Below the pieces are notes generated by a model, which searched no databases, was not told where the DNA came from, and saw nothing but the letters and a program-made list of their open reading frames with translations. A stretch of 64,000 nt of DNA from assembly GCF_022809715.1 (NCBI RefSeq), contig NZ_CP094459.1, positions 930,001 to 994,000 on the forward strand, in the 5' to 3' direction. Positions 14,573 through 24,262 of the stretch are shown here, piece by piece. The position numbers were made by a program, and so were the translations under genes. The stretch's first letter is position 1, and each line of letters begins with the position of its first letter. This DNA is from Burkholderia pyrrocinia. Lineage in GTDB: Bacteria; Pseudomonadota; Gammaproteobacteria; Burkholderiales; Burkholderiaceae.

Positions 14573-15685
14573 ATGAACGCTTGGTTATCGTGGCGTCCCA
14601 CTGAGCAGCATGCGCAAATCGTGCGCAACATGCTGCGTCGCGGGACGCGTGTCAGTCACCATCTATTCAGCGTTGTCGGCTGTCTCGCTGTCGCGGTTGC
14701 GCTTGCACTGTGGCTGCTGCCGACCGTACGCGGCACGCTTGCCGCGAAGCTGATGCCGGTCGTATCCGCGGCCGTGCAGGCCGGGCCTGCCCGTTTGCTG
14801 TCCGGCCATCCGCTGCCGAACTTCGCGCCTGCCGGCGCGCAGCCGCAGCAGGAAGAGAGTCCCGAAACGGACGCACTTGCGGTCGGCCTCGATGTCGCAC
14901 CGGAAGCCGCCGCGCAGGGCGATGCGTCCGATCCGGCCCGCAACGGCCCGTCGCCCGTCGCGCTCGCGAAACTGATCCCGACCCAGCGGGTGCCGGCCGA
15001 CGCGCGCGACGATCGTGCGCTCGCGTCGAACCGCGAACAGGCGCTCGTCGCGACCTATCTGTCGCGCCGTTACCGTATCGCTCAGGAGCCGCTCGGCCAG
15101 CTGGTCAAGGCCGCGTTCCAGACCGGCCGTGACGTCGGCCTCGATCCGCTGCTGCTGCTGTCCGTGATGGCGATCGAGTCGGGCTTCAACCCTTACGCCG
15201 AAAGCGGCGTCGGCGCGAAGGGCCTGATGCAGGTCATGTCGAAGGTCCATTCCGACAAGTTCGAGTATTTCGGCGGCACCGATACCGCACTGCAGCCGCT
15301 CGCGAACCTCCAGGTCGGCGCGCTCGTGCTGAAGGACTGCATCGCCCGCGGCGGCTCGCTCGCGAACGGCCTGCGGCTGTACAACGGCTCGACGAACCCC
15401 GACGACAACGCATACGGCGCGAAGGTGATGGCCGAGCGCGGCCGGCTGCGCGACGTGTCGCATGGCCGCAGCGTGCCGGTCAATGCACCGCAGGCGCCGG
15501 CGAAGCCGATCGTCACGGCCGCTGCCGTAACGGCATCGGCAGGCGGCGCGAAGCGCGTGCATGCGACGCTCGAAGCCGCGACGTCGACGAAGACGACGGC
15601 GTCGAAGGAAGCGTCGCCGCAGAACGACGCGAGCGTCGATACCGTGAAGCAGTCGCACGGCGACCATTCGGAACTCGGCGCGTAA
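14573..15685 (+). CDS. Membrane-anchored lytic transglycosylase (SLT domain)
   Basis: A 370-residue protein with one N-terminal membrane helix (about residues 30-52), a low-complexity Ala/Pro linker, and a lysozyme-like SLT domain at about 165-300. The catalytic Glu is in SVMAIESGFNPYAES, followed by the family motif GAKGLMQVM and a late RLYNGST. It cleaves peptidoglycan glycan strands to anhydro-muropeptides. The Ser/Thr/Ala-rich tail beyond residue ~300 looks disordered. The leader is 350 nt long and heavily structured. Confidence 0.87.
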   Translation: MNAWLSWRPTEQHAQIVRNMLRRGTRVSHHLFSVVGCLAVAVALALWLLPTVRGTLAAKLMPVVSAAVQAGPARLLSGHPLPNFAPAGAQPQQEESPETDALAVGLDVAPEAAAQGDASDPARNGPSPVALAKLIPTQRVPADARDDRALASNREQALVATYLSRRYRIAQEPLGQLVKAAFQTGRDVGLDPLLLLSVMAIESGFNPYAESGVGAKGLMQVMSKVHSDKFEYFGGTDTALQPLANLQVGALVLKDCIARGGSLANGLRLYNGSTNPDDNAYGAKVMAERGRLRDVSHGRSVPVNAPQAPAKPIVTAAAVTASAGGAKRVHATLEAATSTKTTASKEASPQNDASVDTVKQSHGDHSELGA

Positions 15686-15725
15686 CCTGACGCGTACCGC
15701 GCGGTTCCGGCCTGCTGGAAATGAG

Positions 15726-15750
15726 AAAGGCACCCGATCGGGTGCCTTTT
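15726..15750. terminator. Bidirectional Rho-independent terminator
   Basis: AAAGGCACCCGA (15726-15737) is followed at once by its exact complement (15738-15749), then T-rich sequence. The 24-bp palindrome is between the convergent transglycosylase and aminotransferase genes, and its flanking A and T runs suit both directions. Confidence 0.85.
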
Positions 15751-15792
15751 CCTTTTGTGGTGCGCGAAACGGCCGGTGTGCCGGCCGCGGCG

Positions 15793-16989
15793 TCAGTGCT
15801 GCCCGAACAGCGTCGCGAGCCGATCGACCGCCTCTTCGAGCCGCGAGTAGGCCGTCGCATAGGACAGACGGATATAGTCGCGCGGCGCATGGACGCCGAA
15901 GTCCATGCCGGGCACCAGCACGACGCCCGCGTCGTGCAGCATCGCCTGCGTGAGCGCGGCGCTGTCGCCGGCTGCCGGATGGGCGACGCCGCCGCAATGC
16001 GCGTACACGTAGAACGCGCCGTCCGGCATCACCGGAACCGTGAAGCCGAGCCGTTCGAGCGCCGGTGCGATGAAATCGCGGCGGCGCTTGAATTCGAGCC
16101 GGCGCGCCTCGTAGATGTCGAGCGTGGCCGGCTCGAAGCACGCGAGCGCCGCGTGCTGCGCGAGTGCGGACGGGCAGATGAACAGGTTCTGCGCAAGCTT
16201 TTCGAACGTGCCGACCAGCGCGGGCGGCACGACGAGCCAGCCGAGCCGCCAGCCGGTCATGCTGAAATACTTCGAGAAGCTGTTCACCGTGATGACATCG
16301 TCGCCGAACGACAGCGCCGACACGGGCGCCGCGTCGTAGCTGAGCCCCTGGTAGATCTCGTCGACGATCGTGAAGCCGCCGCGTGCGCGCACGGCTTCGA
16401 CGATTCGCTTCAGTTCGTCGGGTTCGAGCGACGTGCCGGTCGGGTTCGACGGCGACGCGAGCAGCACGCCGCGCGTGCGGTCGCCCCAGCGTGTGCGGAC
16501 GTCGTCCTCGGTGAGCTGGAAGCGCGCGTCCGGGCCGCTCGGCACGAGCACCGCGCGGCCTTCGGCCGCCGCGACGAAGTGCCGGTTGCACGGATACGAC
16601 GGGTCGGGCATCAGCACCTCGTCGTCGCGGCCGACGAGCGCGAGGCACGCGAGCAGCAGCGCGGCCGACGCGCCGGCCGTCACGACGATCCGTTCGGGAC
16701 TGATCGTGAGGCCGTACGCGCGCGCGTAGTGCGCGGCGATCGCCTCGCGCAGCGGCGCAATGCCGAGCGCGCTCGTGTACTGCGTGACGCCGCGGCGCAG
16801 CGCGGCCGCGGCTGCTTCGACGACAGGCTCCGGCGCGGTGAAATCCGGTTCGCCGATGCCCATGTGGATAACATCGCGCCCGGAGGACTCGAGCCGCTGT
16901 GCCTCCTTCATCAGTTCCATCACATAGAAGGGCTGGATCGCGTCGACGCGTGCGGCGAGCGTGACGAGCGAATCGGCGGTGGTATTCAT
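15793..16989 (-). CDS. Class I/II PLP-dependent aminotransferase
   Basis: A 398-residue fold-type-I aminotransferase. The family landmarks are present: MGIGEPDFTAPEP, YTSALGIAPLREAIA, SPSNPTGTSLEPDEL, DEIYQGLSY, the PLP lysine in SFSKYFSMTGWRLGW, and a late YIRLSYAT for the carboxylate-binding arginine. Substrate specificity is not evident. ATG 16989 gives the family-like start; a longer frame would extend into the nusB terminator. nusB lies upstream on the same strand but is separated by a terminator. Confidence 0.9.
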   Translation of the reverse strand: MNTTADSLVTLAARVDAIQPFYVMELMKEAQRLESSGRDVIHMGIGEPDFTAPEPVVEAAAAALRRGVTQYTSALGIAPLREAIAAHYARAYGLTISPERIVVTAGASAALLLACLALVGRDDEVLMPDPSYPCNRHFVAAAEGRAVLVPSGPDARFQLTEDDVRTRWGDRTRGVLLASPSNPTGTSLEPDELKRIVEAVRARGGFTIVDEIYQGLSYDAAPVSALSFGDDVITVNSFSKYFSMTGWRLGWLVVPPALVGTFEKLAQNLFICPSALAQHAALACFEPATLDIYEARRLEFKRRRDFIAPALERLGFTVPVMPDGAFYVYAHCGGVAHPAAGDSAALTQAMLHDAGVVLVPGMDFGVHAPRDYIRLSYATAYSRLEEAVDRLATLFGQH

Positions 16990-17014
16990 CGGTCGGGCGG
17001 GGCGGGGGAGAGAA

Positions 17015-17040
17015 TGAAAAACGGGCGCTTGCGCGCCCGT
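17015..17040 (-). terminator. Rho-independent terminator of the rib-nusB operon
   Basis: Read leftward, ACGGGCGC pairs with GCGCCCGT (17021-17028 and 17033-17040) over a 4-nt loop, and the run of A at 17017-17021 becomes T in the transcript. It lies 17 bp after the nusB stop. Confidence 0.85.
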
Positions 17041-17056
17041 GGACAAACAAACGGTA

Positions 17057-17494
17057 TCAGCCGTTGCGGCGCGCCTGCGTTTCGGCGGGGCGCAGCTTCG
17101 CGGCGAGCTTGTCGAGCACGCCGTTCACGTACTTGTAGCCGTCGGAGCCGCCGAACGTCTTCGCGAGTTCGACCGCTTCGTTGATGATCACGCGATACGG
17201 CGTTTCGACGTGGTGCGTGAGCTCGAACGTCGCGATCAGCAGCACGGCGCGTTCGACCGGCGACAACTGCTCGATCGGACGGTCCAGCGATGGCGTCAGC
17301 GCTTCGACGAGCGTCGCGTGCTCGCGGATCACGCCGTGCAGGATGGCTTCGAGCAGCTCCTTGTCAGCCTTGTCGTAACCGAGCGCGCCGCGCAGTTGCG
17401 CGTCGATCTCGCCGGAGGGCGCGCTCGACAGCAGCCACTGATACAGGCCCTGCGTCGCCAGCTCGCGCGATTGTCGGCGGGCGCTCTTCTTCAT
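17057..17494 (-). CDS. nusB: Transcription antitermination protein NusB
   Basis: A 145-residue all-helical protein with the NusB pattern: [12 protein letters not shown] at the start, [16 protein letters not shown] in the centre, [27 protein letters not shown] near the end. NusB with S10 (NusE) binds boxA RNA for rRNA antitermination. Its start overlaps the ribH stop by 4 bp (17491-17494), the usual ribH-nusB arrangement. Confidence 0.95.
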   Translation of the reverse strand: MKKSARRQSRELATQGLYQWLLSSAPSGEIDAQLRGALGYDKADKELLEAILHGVIREHATLVEALTPSLDRPIEQLSPVERAVLLIATFELTHHVETPYRVIINEAVELAKTFGGSDGYKYVNGVLDKLAAKLRPAETQARRNG

Positions 17495-18009
17495 GCGCGC
17501 TCCTCTTCGTCGTCTTCGTCCTCTTCTTCGTCCTCGTCATCGTCGCCGAGCTGGTCGAGCGCCATCGTCAGGTTGGCCATCTCGACGGCGACGCGCGCCG
17601 CGTCACGACCCTTTTCGGTCATGCGCGCGACGGCCTGCTCGTCGTTTTCGGTCGTCAGGACCGCGTTCGCGATCGGCAGGTTGAAGTCGAGGCCGATGCG
17701 GGTGATGCCCGCGCCGCTCTCGTTCGACACGAGTTCGAAGTGGTAGGTCTCGCCGCGGATCACCGCGCCGAGCGCGATCAGCGCGTCGAACTGGCCGCTT
17801 TCTGCCAGCTTCTGCAGCGCGAGCGGGATTTCCAGCGCGCCGGGCACCGACACGAGCAGCACGTCTTCACCGGTGACACCGAGGCGCTCCAGTTCCTCGA
17901 CGCACGCGTCGGCGAGACCGTTGCACACGGGTTCGTTGAAGCGCGATTGCACGATGCCGATACGCAGGCCGTCGCCTTCGAGATTCGGTTGGTATTGTCC
18001 GATTTCCAT
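17491..18009 (-). CDS. ribH: 6,7-dimethyl-8-ribityllumazine synthase, with acidic tail
   Basis: A 172-residue lumazine synthase. It joins the ribitylamino-pyrimidinedione with dihydroxybutanone phosphate, the step before riboflavin synthase. Family motifs are [42 protein letters not shown] and [15 protein letters not shown]. The last ~17 residues are almost entirely Asp and Glu, an addition beyond the family core, encoded by GA-rich codons. It starts 53 bp after ribB. Confidence 0.94.
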   Translation of the reverse strand: MEIGQYQPNLEGDGLRIGIVQSRFNEPVCNGLADACVEELERLGVTGEDVLLVSVPGALEIPLALQKLAESGQFDALIALGAVIRGETYHFELVSNESGAGITRIGLDFNLPIANAVLTTENDEQAVARMTEKGRDAARVAVEMANLTMALDQLGDDDEDEEEDEDDEEERA

Positions 18010-18062
18010 GATCTTGTCCGTGGTGTGGATGAACGGTTATAGGGCGAAAGCGCCGTGGCGGG

Positions 18063-19205
18063 TTACGCGTTGGACGCCGGGCAGGACTTGGCTTCGCCGC
18101 CGGGCATCGGAATGAAGCCCGTGACTTCGAGGCCGTAGCCGGACATGCTGCCCAGCTTGCGCGGATTCGACAGCACCTGCATCTTGCCGACGCCGACATC
18201 GCGCAGGATCTGCGCGCCGATGCCGAACGTCTTGAAATCGACCGGCCGGCGCTTCAGCGCAGCGGCCTTTTCTTCCTCGTCGAACGCCTTGAAGACGTCG
18301 ATCAGGTGTTCCTTCGTGTCGCCGCAGTTGAGCAGCACGATCACGCCGAGGTCGCGTTCCGCGATCTCGCGCATCGCGGCGTCGAGCGTCCACGAGTGCG
18401 TCGACACGCCGGTTTCGAGCAGGTCGAGCACCGACAGCGGCTCGTGCACGCGCACCGGCGTATCGACGTCGGGCGACGGCGCGCCGCGCACCAGCGCGAT
18501 GTGCGGCGAACCGCTCGGCTGGTCGCGGTACAGCACCGCGCGGAACGTGCCGTGCGCGGTCTGCATCGTGCGCTCGGCGATCCGCTCGATGATCGATTCG
18601 GTGCGGCTGCGATAGTGGATCAGGTCGGCGATCGTGCCGATCTTCAGACCGTGTTCCTTCGCGAATTCGATCAGGTCGGGCAGGCGCGCCATCGTGCCGT
18701 CGTCCTTGATGATCTCGCAGATCACCGCGGCCGGCGTGAGGCCCGCGAGCGCGGTGAAGTCGCAGCCGGCCTCGGTGTGGCCCGCACGCACGAGCACGCC
18801 GCCCGGCTGCGCCATGATCGGGAACACGTGGCCCGGCTGCACGATGTGCTCGGGGCGCACGTCGTGCGCGACCGCCGTGGCGATCGTGTGCGCACGGTCG
18901 GCGGCCGAGATGCCGGTCGTCACGCCTTCGGCCGCTTCGATGCTGACCGTGAACGCGGTGCCGTACTGCGTGCCGTTGCGGTAGGTCATCAGCGGCAGGT
19001 GCAGCTGCTTGCAGCGTTCCTGCGTCAACGTCAGACAAACCAGGCCGCGGCCGTACCTGGCCATGAAGTTGATCGCTTCCGGTGTGACGAATTCGGCGGC
19101 GATCACGAGGTCGCCCTCGTTTTCGCGGTCTTCTTCGTCGACCAGGATCACCATCCGGCCGGCTTTCAGCTCGGCGATGATGTCGAGCGTGGAGGCGAGC
19201 GTCAT
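18063..19205 (-). CDS. ribB: RibB (DHBP synthase) with degenerate GTP-cyclohydrolase-II domain
   Basis: A 380-residue protein. Residues 1-205 are an intact 3,4-dihydroxy-2-butanone-4-phosphate synthase, with DEEDRENEGDLVIAAEFV and RAGHTEAGCDFTALAGL giving the acid and His residues. Residues 206-380 keep the GTP-cyclohydrolase-II fold (RVHEPLS, VLLNCGDTKEHLIDVF, FGIGAQILRDVGVGKMQVLSN). However, the cysteines of the usual HSECLTGD...RCDCG zinc site are missing (residues 251-275 read through THSW instead). It should make only the butanone phosphate, so a separate RibA is expected elsewhere. It is followed by ribH. Confidence 0.92.
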   Translation of the reverse strand: MTLASTLDIIAELKAGRMVILVDEEDRENEGDLVIAAEFVTPEAINFMARYGRGLVCLTLTQERCKQLHLPLMTYRNGTQYGTAFTVSIEAAEGVTTGISAADRAHTIATAVAHDVRPEHIVQPGHVFPIMAQPGGVLVRAGHTEAGCDFTALAGLTPAAVICEIIKDDGTMARLPDLIEFAKEHGLKIGTIADLIHYRSRTESIIERIAERTMQTAHGTFRAVLYRDQPSGSPHIALVRGAPSPDVDTPVRVHEPLSVLDLLETGVSTHSWTLDAAMREIAERDLGVIVLLNCGDTKEHLIDVFKAFDEEEKAAALKRRPVDFKTFGIGAQILRDVGVGKMQVLSNPRKLGSMSGYGLEVTGFIPMPGGEAKSCPASNA

Positions 19206-19238
19206 AAGGGGGCGAGAAAGAGGAAAGTGCGTATTTTA

Positions 19239-19266
19239 CGCCAGCCGGACGGCGTTTCGGCTGGCG
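19239..19266. repeat. Inverted repeat upstream of ribB
   Basis: CGCCAGCCG (19239-19247) faces CGGCTGGCG (19258-19266) across 10 nt, about 34 bp before the ribB start. It may end the DUF1993 transcript or act in the ribB leader; no T-run follows. No FMN riboswitch pattern is seen here. Confidence 0.45.
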
Positions 19267-19352
19267 CGGGTTGCGCTCGGCCGGCAAGCGCTCCGGAAGG
19301 CGGTGCGGCCGGCCTGCGCGGCAGGCCCGGCCGGGCCGCCGCGCGTCATGCG

Positions 19353-19871
19353 TCACGCGTGCTCGTTGCGTCCGCCGAGGTAGTCGAGCTTGCCGAGCTC
19401 GACGCCGCTGTGGCGCAGGATGTCGTACGCGGTCGTCACGTGGAAGAAGAAATTGGGCAGCACGAAGTTCAGCAGGTACGACTGGCCGGTGAACTCGATC
19501 GGGCCGACGCGCATCTTCAGCACGATCTGGCGCGCCTCGCTGCCGTCGATCTGCGCGGCGTCGAAGCTTTTCAGGTAGTCGATCGTCTTCTGGATGCGCG
19601 CGTGCAGTTCGTCGAAGGTCTGCTCGACGTCCGGGTAGCTCGGGATCTCGGCGCCGGCGAGCCGCGCGGCGCAGCCCTTGGCCGTGTCGGTCGCGATGTA
19701 GACCTGGCGGACGAGCGGCAGCATGTCCGGGTAGAGGCGCGCGCCGACGAACACCGACGGGTCGATCTGCTTCTCGGCCGCGTGCGCCTGCGCCTTGCCG
19801 AGGATGTGCTGCAGGTTGGTCAGGCCGCGGATCAGGACGGGCAGCGAAGCCTGGTACATCGAGATGGACAT
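19353..19871 (-). CDS. DUF1993 family protein
   Basis: A 172-residue helical protein beginning MSISMYQASLPVLIRGLTNL with the conserved LYPDMLPLVRQVYIATDTAKG and a late FFFHVTTAYDILRHSGVELGKLDYLG. This is the DUF1993 family, a DinB-like four-helix bundle of unknown function. The His in FFFHVTTAYDILR is where DinB-like folds hold a metal. It is inserted between ribE and ribB on the same strand, with 146 bp to ribB. A flavin link is not implied. Confidence 0.85.
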   Translation of the reverse strand: MSISMYQASLPVLIRGLTNLQHILGKAQAHAAEKQIDPSVFVGARLYPDMLPLVRQVYIATDTAKGCAARLAGAEIPSYPDVEQTFDELHARIQKTIDYLKSFDAAQIDGSEARQIVLKMRVGPIEFTGQSYLLNFVLPNFFFHVTTAYDILRHSGVELGKLDYLGGRNEHA

Positions 19872-20317
19872 GGGAACGACTCCTGTGGGAAGAGGGGCGG
19901 CCGGTACGCGGCGCGTCGTGCGTTGCGGCGTTGAAACCGCTGTCGACGCATCTTAGCGCGACGGCATGACCCGTGCGCGTCGTTGGCCGTTCGGCCGAGG
20001 ATCGGGCCCGCGAGTCGACGAGCGGATGCGACGGGAATTGTTGCGATGGACCGCAGATATCGGAATCGACCGGCCGACCGGACAGGCGGCGGTTGGAAAT
20101 GGGGCCAGGGAGTCGTCCCGTCATCGACGAGGCGGTGAAGCGCTGAAAGACGGATCGCCCGACGAGGCGGCAATGCGCTCATGGAGCGGCTCGCCGGTAC
20201 ACGTAGCGGTTCGCGCGCGACGGCCGGCGATTGTCGGAAAACGGCGGCGATGCGGACCCGGGCGGCCCGGGGCCGAACCGCCGGCCCCCATTCTCAAGAA
20301 AGCACGAAAAAGGACGA
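19872..20317. other. Intergenic region, 446 bp
   Basis: Region between ribE and DUF1993, both on the minus strand. A GC-rich hairpin (GGGGCCG 20269-20275 with CGGCCCC 20282-20288) lies after the ribE stop but lacks a T-run. I looked for an FMN riboswitch on the minus strand and did not find its conserved core. No gene is seen. Confidence 0.4.
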
Positions 20318-20947
20318 TCAGTCCTGATGCACGCCTTGCGACGTCGACAGCATCCGCTCCACATACCGCGCGATCATGTCGACTTCGAGATTGACCTTGT
20401 CGCCGGCCTTCAGGTGGCGCAGCGTCGTGACCTCGACCGTATGCGGAATCAGGTTGATCGAGAATTCGCAGCCGTCCGCGCGATCGTCGATCGTGTTGAC
20501 GGTCAGGCTCACGCCGTTGACCGTGATCGACCCCTTGTACGCGAGATAGCGGCCGAGCTCGCGCGGCGCGACGATCCGCAGCTCGTGCGACTCGCCGACC
20601 GGAGCGAAGCGCGACACGGTGCCGAGGCCGTCGACGTGGCCCGACACGATGTGCCCGCCGAGCCGGTCGTGCGCGCGCAGCGCCTTCTCGAGGTTCACTT
20701 CGCCGGGTTGCGCGAGGCCGACCGTGCGGTTCAGGCTTTCGCGCGACACGTCGACGTCGAACGCGGCGTCGGTCTTGTCGATCACCGTCATGCACGCGCC
20801 CTGGATCGCGATGCTGTCGCCCAGCGCGACATCGGTGAGGTCGAGCCCGCCGGCCAGCACGGTCAGGCGCACTCCGGCATCGGCCGACGTGCCGAGCGGA
20901 TCGATCGATTCGATGCGGCCGACGGCCGCGACAATTCCGGTAAACAT
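20318..20947 (-). CDS. ribE: Riboflavin synthase, alpha subunit type
   Basis: A 209-residue protein with two lumazine-binding repeats (about 1-97 and 98-195). Each has the motif of the family: MFTGIVAAVGRIES and GDSIAIQGACMTV in the first, GGHIVSGHVDGLG and KGSITVNGVSLTVN in the second. It disproportionates two lumazines into riboflavin and the pyrimidine precursor. It starts 14 bp after the ribD stop. Confidence 0.95.
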   Translation of the reverse strand: MFTGIVAAVGRIESIDPLGTSADAGVRLTVLAGGLDLTDVALGDSIAIQGACMTVIDKTDAAFDVDVSRESLNRTVGLAQPGEVNLEKALRAHDRLGGHIVSGHVDGLGTVSRFAPVGESHELRIVAPRELGRYLAYKGSITVNGVSLTVNTIDDRADGCEFSINLIPHTVEVTTLRHLKAGDKVNLEVDMIARYVERMLSTSQGVHQD

Positions 20948-20961
20948 CGTGACGGTCCCGT

Positions 20962-22083
20962 TCAGTGCGTGGCGTCGGGCGGCGCGACACGCGCCAGGAT
21001 CCGCAGATCGTCGCCGATCCGCTCGATACCGTGAAACGACAGTCGCGTGCGTGCGTCGAGGCTCGCCGGCGCGGCGAGGTCGAACATGCCGGCCGCGTCG
21101 GCGCCCAGCAGGCTCGGCGCGAGATAGACGAGCAATTCGTCGACGCAATGCTCGCGCAGCAGCGAGCCGTTCAGCTTGTGGCCGGCCTCGACGTGCAGTT
21201 CGTTGACGCCGCGCGCGCCGAGCGCCGCGAGCATCGCGGGCAGGTCGACCTTGCCGTGCGCATTCGCGAGCGACACGATTTCCGCGCCGCGCGACTTCAA
21301 CACGTTCGCGCGCATTTCGCCGCTCGCATCGAGCCGGCCGCAGAAGATCAGCAGCGGAGGGCCTTCGAGCAGCCGTGCGTCGAGCGGCAGGTCGAGGCGG
21401 CTGTCGACCAGGATGCGCTGCGGCTGGCGCGGCGTGTCGATGCCGCGCACGGTCAGCAGCGGGTTGTCCTCGCGCACGGTGCCGATGCCGGTGAGGATCG
21501 CGCAGGCGCGCGCACGCCACGCGTGCCCGTCGAGGCGCGCGGCTTCGCCGGTGATCCACTGGCTTTCGCCGGACGGCAGCGCGGTGCGGCCGTCGAGCGA
21601 CGCGGCGGTCTTCATCCGCACCCACGGGCGGCCGCGCGTCATCCGCGACACGAAGCCGATGTTCAGTTCGCCGGCTTCATGCGCGAGCAGCCCGCAGCGC
21701 ACGTCGATGCCCGCGTCGCGCAGCATGCCGAGGCCGCGCCCCGACACCTGCGGATTCGGGTCTTCCATCGCGGCGACGACCTTCGCGACGCGCGCTTCGC
21801 TCAGCGCGTTCGCGCACGGCGGCGTGCGGCCGAAATGGCTGCACGGCTCGAGCGTCACGTAGACGGTCGAGCCCGCGACGTCGTGGCCGCGCGAGCGCGC
21901 GTCCTTCAGCGCCTGCACTTCCGCGTGGTCCTGGCCGGCCGGCTGCGTGAAGCCTTCGCCGATCACGTCGCCGTCCTTGACGATCACGCAGCCGACGCGC
22001 GGATTCGGCGCCGTCGTATACATGCCGCGCGCGGCGAGCGCGAGCGCGCGCTCCATGTGGGCGAAATCGGTATCCGAGAACAT
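20962..22083 (-). CDS. ribD: Bifunctional RibD deaminase/reductase
   Basis: A 373-residue protein. The N-terminal deaminase (about 1-145) has the zinc site in HAEVQALKDA and EPCSHFGRTPPCANAL. The C-terminal reductase (about 146-365) contains RPWVRMKTAASLDGRTA and VEAGHKLNGSLL. It converts the GTP-derived pyrimidine to the ribityl form. First gene of ribD-ribE; hemL lies 15 bp upstream, so the operon may begin with hemL. Confidence 0.95.
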   Translation of the reverse strand: MFSDTDFAHMERALALAARGMYTTAPNPRVGCVIVKDGDVIGEGFTQPAGQDHAEVQALKDARSRGHDVAGSTVYVTLEPCSHFGRTPPCANALSEARVAKVVAAMEDPNPQVSGRGLGMLRDAGIDVRCGLLAHEAGELNIGFVSRMTRGRPWVRMKTAASLDGRTALPSGESQWITGEAARLDGHAWRARACAILTGIGTVREDNPLLTVRGIDTPRQPQRILVDSRLDLPLDARLLEGPPLLIFCGRLDASGEMRANVLKSRGAEIVSLANAHGKVDLPAMLAALGARGVNELHVEAGHKLNGSLLREHCVDELLVYLAPSLLGADAAGMFDLAAPASLDARTRLSFHGIERIGDDLRILARVAPPDATH

Positions 22084-22098
22084 GCGCGCGGCCCCGGG

Positions 22099-23382
22099 TC
22101 AGGCGGCGAGTGCCGCGAACGCGCGGCGCGCGGCCGCGAGCGTCGCGTCGATCACCGCGTCGTCGTGCGTGCTCGACACGAAACCTGCCTCGTACGCGGA
22201 CGGCGCGAAGTACACGCCCTCGTCGAGCATCAGGTGGAAGAAGCGGTTGAAGCGCTCGGTGTCGCTCTTCGTGACTTCCGCGAAGCTGGTCGGCACGCGC
22301 TCCGCGAAGTAGAGGCCGAACATCGCGCCGATCGAGTCGGCCGCGAACGGCACGCCGGCCGCGCGCGCTTCGGCCGCGAGGCCGTCGGCGAGACGCTTCG
22401 TCTGCGCGGTGAGCGCGTCGTAGAAGCCCGGCGCCTGGATCAGCTGCAGCGTCTTCAGGCCCGCGGCGACCGCGATCGGGTTGCCCGACAGCGTGCCGGC
22501 CTGGTAGACGCCGCCGAGCGGCGCGAGGTGGGCCATGATGTCGCGGCGGCCGCCGAACGCGGCGGCCGGCATCCCGCCGCCGATCACCTTGCCGAGGCAG
22601 GTGAGGTCGGCCGTGATCCCGTAGTACGCCTGTGCGCCGCCGAGCGCGACGCGGAACCCGCACATCACTTCGTCGAAGATCAGCACGGCGCCGTGCTTCG
22701 TGCACAGCGCGCGCAGCGCGTTCAGGAATTCGGACGTGCCGCGCACGAGGTTCATGTTGCCGGCCACCGGCTCGACGATCACCGCGGCGATTTCATCGCC
22801 GAACGCGCCGAACGCTTCCTCGAGCGCGGCGACGTTGTTGTATTCGAGGACGGTCGTGTGCTTCGCGATGTCGGCGGGCACGCCGGCCGACGTCGGGTTG
22901 CCGAACGTCAGCAGGCCGGAGCCGGCCTTCACGAGCAGGCTGTCCGCGTGGCCGTGGTAGCAGCCCTCGAACTTGACGATGCGGCTGCGGCCCGTGAAGC
23001 CGCGCGCGAGACGCAGTGCGCTCATCGTGGCCTCGGTGCCGCTCGACACCATCCGCACCTGCTCGATCGACGGCACGAGCTTGCAGATTTCCTCGGCGAT
23101 CTCGATCTCGGCCTCGGTCGGCGCGCCGAACGAGAAGCCGTCGGCCAGCACGTTCTGCACGGCCGACAGCACTTCCGGATGGACGTGGCCGACGATCATC
23201 GGGCCCCACGAGCCGATGTAGTCGATGTATTGCTTGCCGTCGGCATCCCAGAAATACGGGCCTTGCGCGCGCGCGACGAAACGCGGCGTGCCGCCGACCG
23301 AACGGAATGCGCGCACCGGCGAGTTGACGCCGCCGGGAATGGTCTTCTGGGCGCGTTCGAAGAGGATCTGATTATTGGACAT
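22099..23382 (-). CDS. hemL: Glutamate-1-semialdehyde 2,1-aminomutase
   Basis: A 427-residue PLP enzyme of the C5 tetrapyrrole route, converting glutamate semialdehyde to 5-aminolevulinate. It matches HemL throughout: [75 protein letters not shown], and the PLP lysine in [17 protein letters not shown]. It is 15 bp before ribD, joining haem and flavin synthesis. Confidence 0.96.
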   Translation of the reverse strand: MSNNQILFERAQKTIPGGVNSPVRAFRSVGGTPRFVARAQGPYFWDADGKQYIDYIGSWGPMIVGHVHPEVLSAVQNVLADGFSFGAPTEAEIEIAEEICKLVPSIEQVRMVSSGTEATMSALRLARGFTGRSRIVKFEGCYHGHADSLLVKAGSGLLTFGNPTSAGVPADIAKHTTVLEYNNVAALEEAFGAFGDEIAAVIVEPVAGNMNLVRGTSEFLNALRALCTKHGAVLIFDEVMCGFRVALGGAQAYYGITADLTCLGKVIGGGMPAAAFGGRRDIMAHLAPLGGVYQAGTLSGNPIAVAAGLKTLQLIQAPGFYDALTAQTKRLADGLAAEARAAGVPFAADSIGAMFGLYFAERVPTSFAEVTKSDTERFNRFFHLMLDEGVYFAPSAYEAGFVSSTHDDAVIDATLAAARRAFAALAA

Positions 23383-23555
23383 GGGCGAAACCTGCGAGAG
23401 AAGGGCGCGGGGGCCTGTGCACGGGCCGCGGCGCCTGGGCGGAACGATCGTCTGATTGTACCGGAGACGCGCGCGGCGGGCCCGCGAGACGGTCTGCGGC
23501 CTTTCGGCACGCGGACTGGAAAGGAGGGCCCGATTTGTCCCGGCGATCGGCCCGG

Positions 23556-24008
23556 TTATCGCGGCGGCTTGCGCTTGCCGGTCAGCTCCGCCCAACGCTT
23601 CTCGAGCGGGCCTTCGACCATCGGCTTGATCGACGTGCCGGAGCTCTGCGCATCCCAGGTCTGCACCGAGTACGGGTGGACGCGCAGCGCGTCGCGCGCG
23701 ATCACGACGTCCTGGTGCGCGTCGACCAGCCAGTCGTACACGAAGTCGATGCACAGCCGGTAACCGCGCTTCGTCGACGGATCGGGCACCTCGTACGGCG
23801 CGCGCGTCACGTAGCCGGAGCCGAACACGCCCTTGGGCTCCTTCGCGACGCGGTGCAGGAACACGCGGTCGCCCGGCAGGATGCCGCGCGCGAAGCCGCA
23901 GCCCCACACGTCATGCACGGCCTCGCCGGCCTTCACGCGCGCGGCGACGTCGGGCAGCTCGGGCCATGGCCATTTCTTGGGGCTCCAGATCAGCAGGAAA
24001 GCGGTCAT
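23556..24008 (-). CDS. EVE/PUA-like domain protein
   Basis: A 150-residue single-domain protein with an early [17 protein letters not shown], then [22 protein letters not shown] and [13 protein letters not shown]. This pattern (Trp-rich start, 'G-D-x-V-F-L', small 'G-x-G') fits the EVE/PUA-like fold that reads modified bases. Known EVE-type domains occur in restriction and RNA-binding proteins. Here it is alone, 173 bp upstream of hemL. The fold call is moderate and the function unknown. Confidence 0.6.
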   Translation of the reverse strand: MTAFLLIWSPKKWPWPELPDVAARVKAGEAVHDVWGCGFARGILPGDRVFLHRVAKEPKGVFGSGYVTRAPYEVPDPSTKRGYRLCIDFVYDWLVDAHQDVVIARDALRVHPYSVQTWDAQSSGTSIKPMVEGPLEKRWAELTGKRKPPR

Positions 24009-24262
24009 CGGTTCGGTCGTGCGTCGAATTGGTCAGACAAGAGAAGCAGGCAGCAGCAAGCTTAATCGAATCCGCGCGCGATCCCGCGATCCCGCGAGAC
24101 GGGCGCCGCGCCGGTGTTTCCCGGCCTGCTGCCGCACGCGGCCCGCAGCACGCAAAAAAGTTGCGCGTACAATCATGGGCCCGAGCGCGCCGTCCGCGGC
24201 GCGGCCTCCCGTCTTCACCGCCACGCGCGCCCCGATGTGCGCGGGCTCCATTCCGGATACCC

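Noticed and set aside
19206..20317. FMN riboswitch upstream of ribB or ribE
   Set aside because: The conserved core of the RFN element was not found on the minus strand in either gap.
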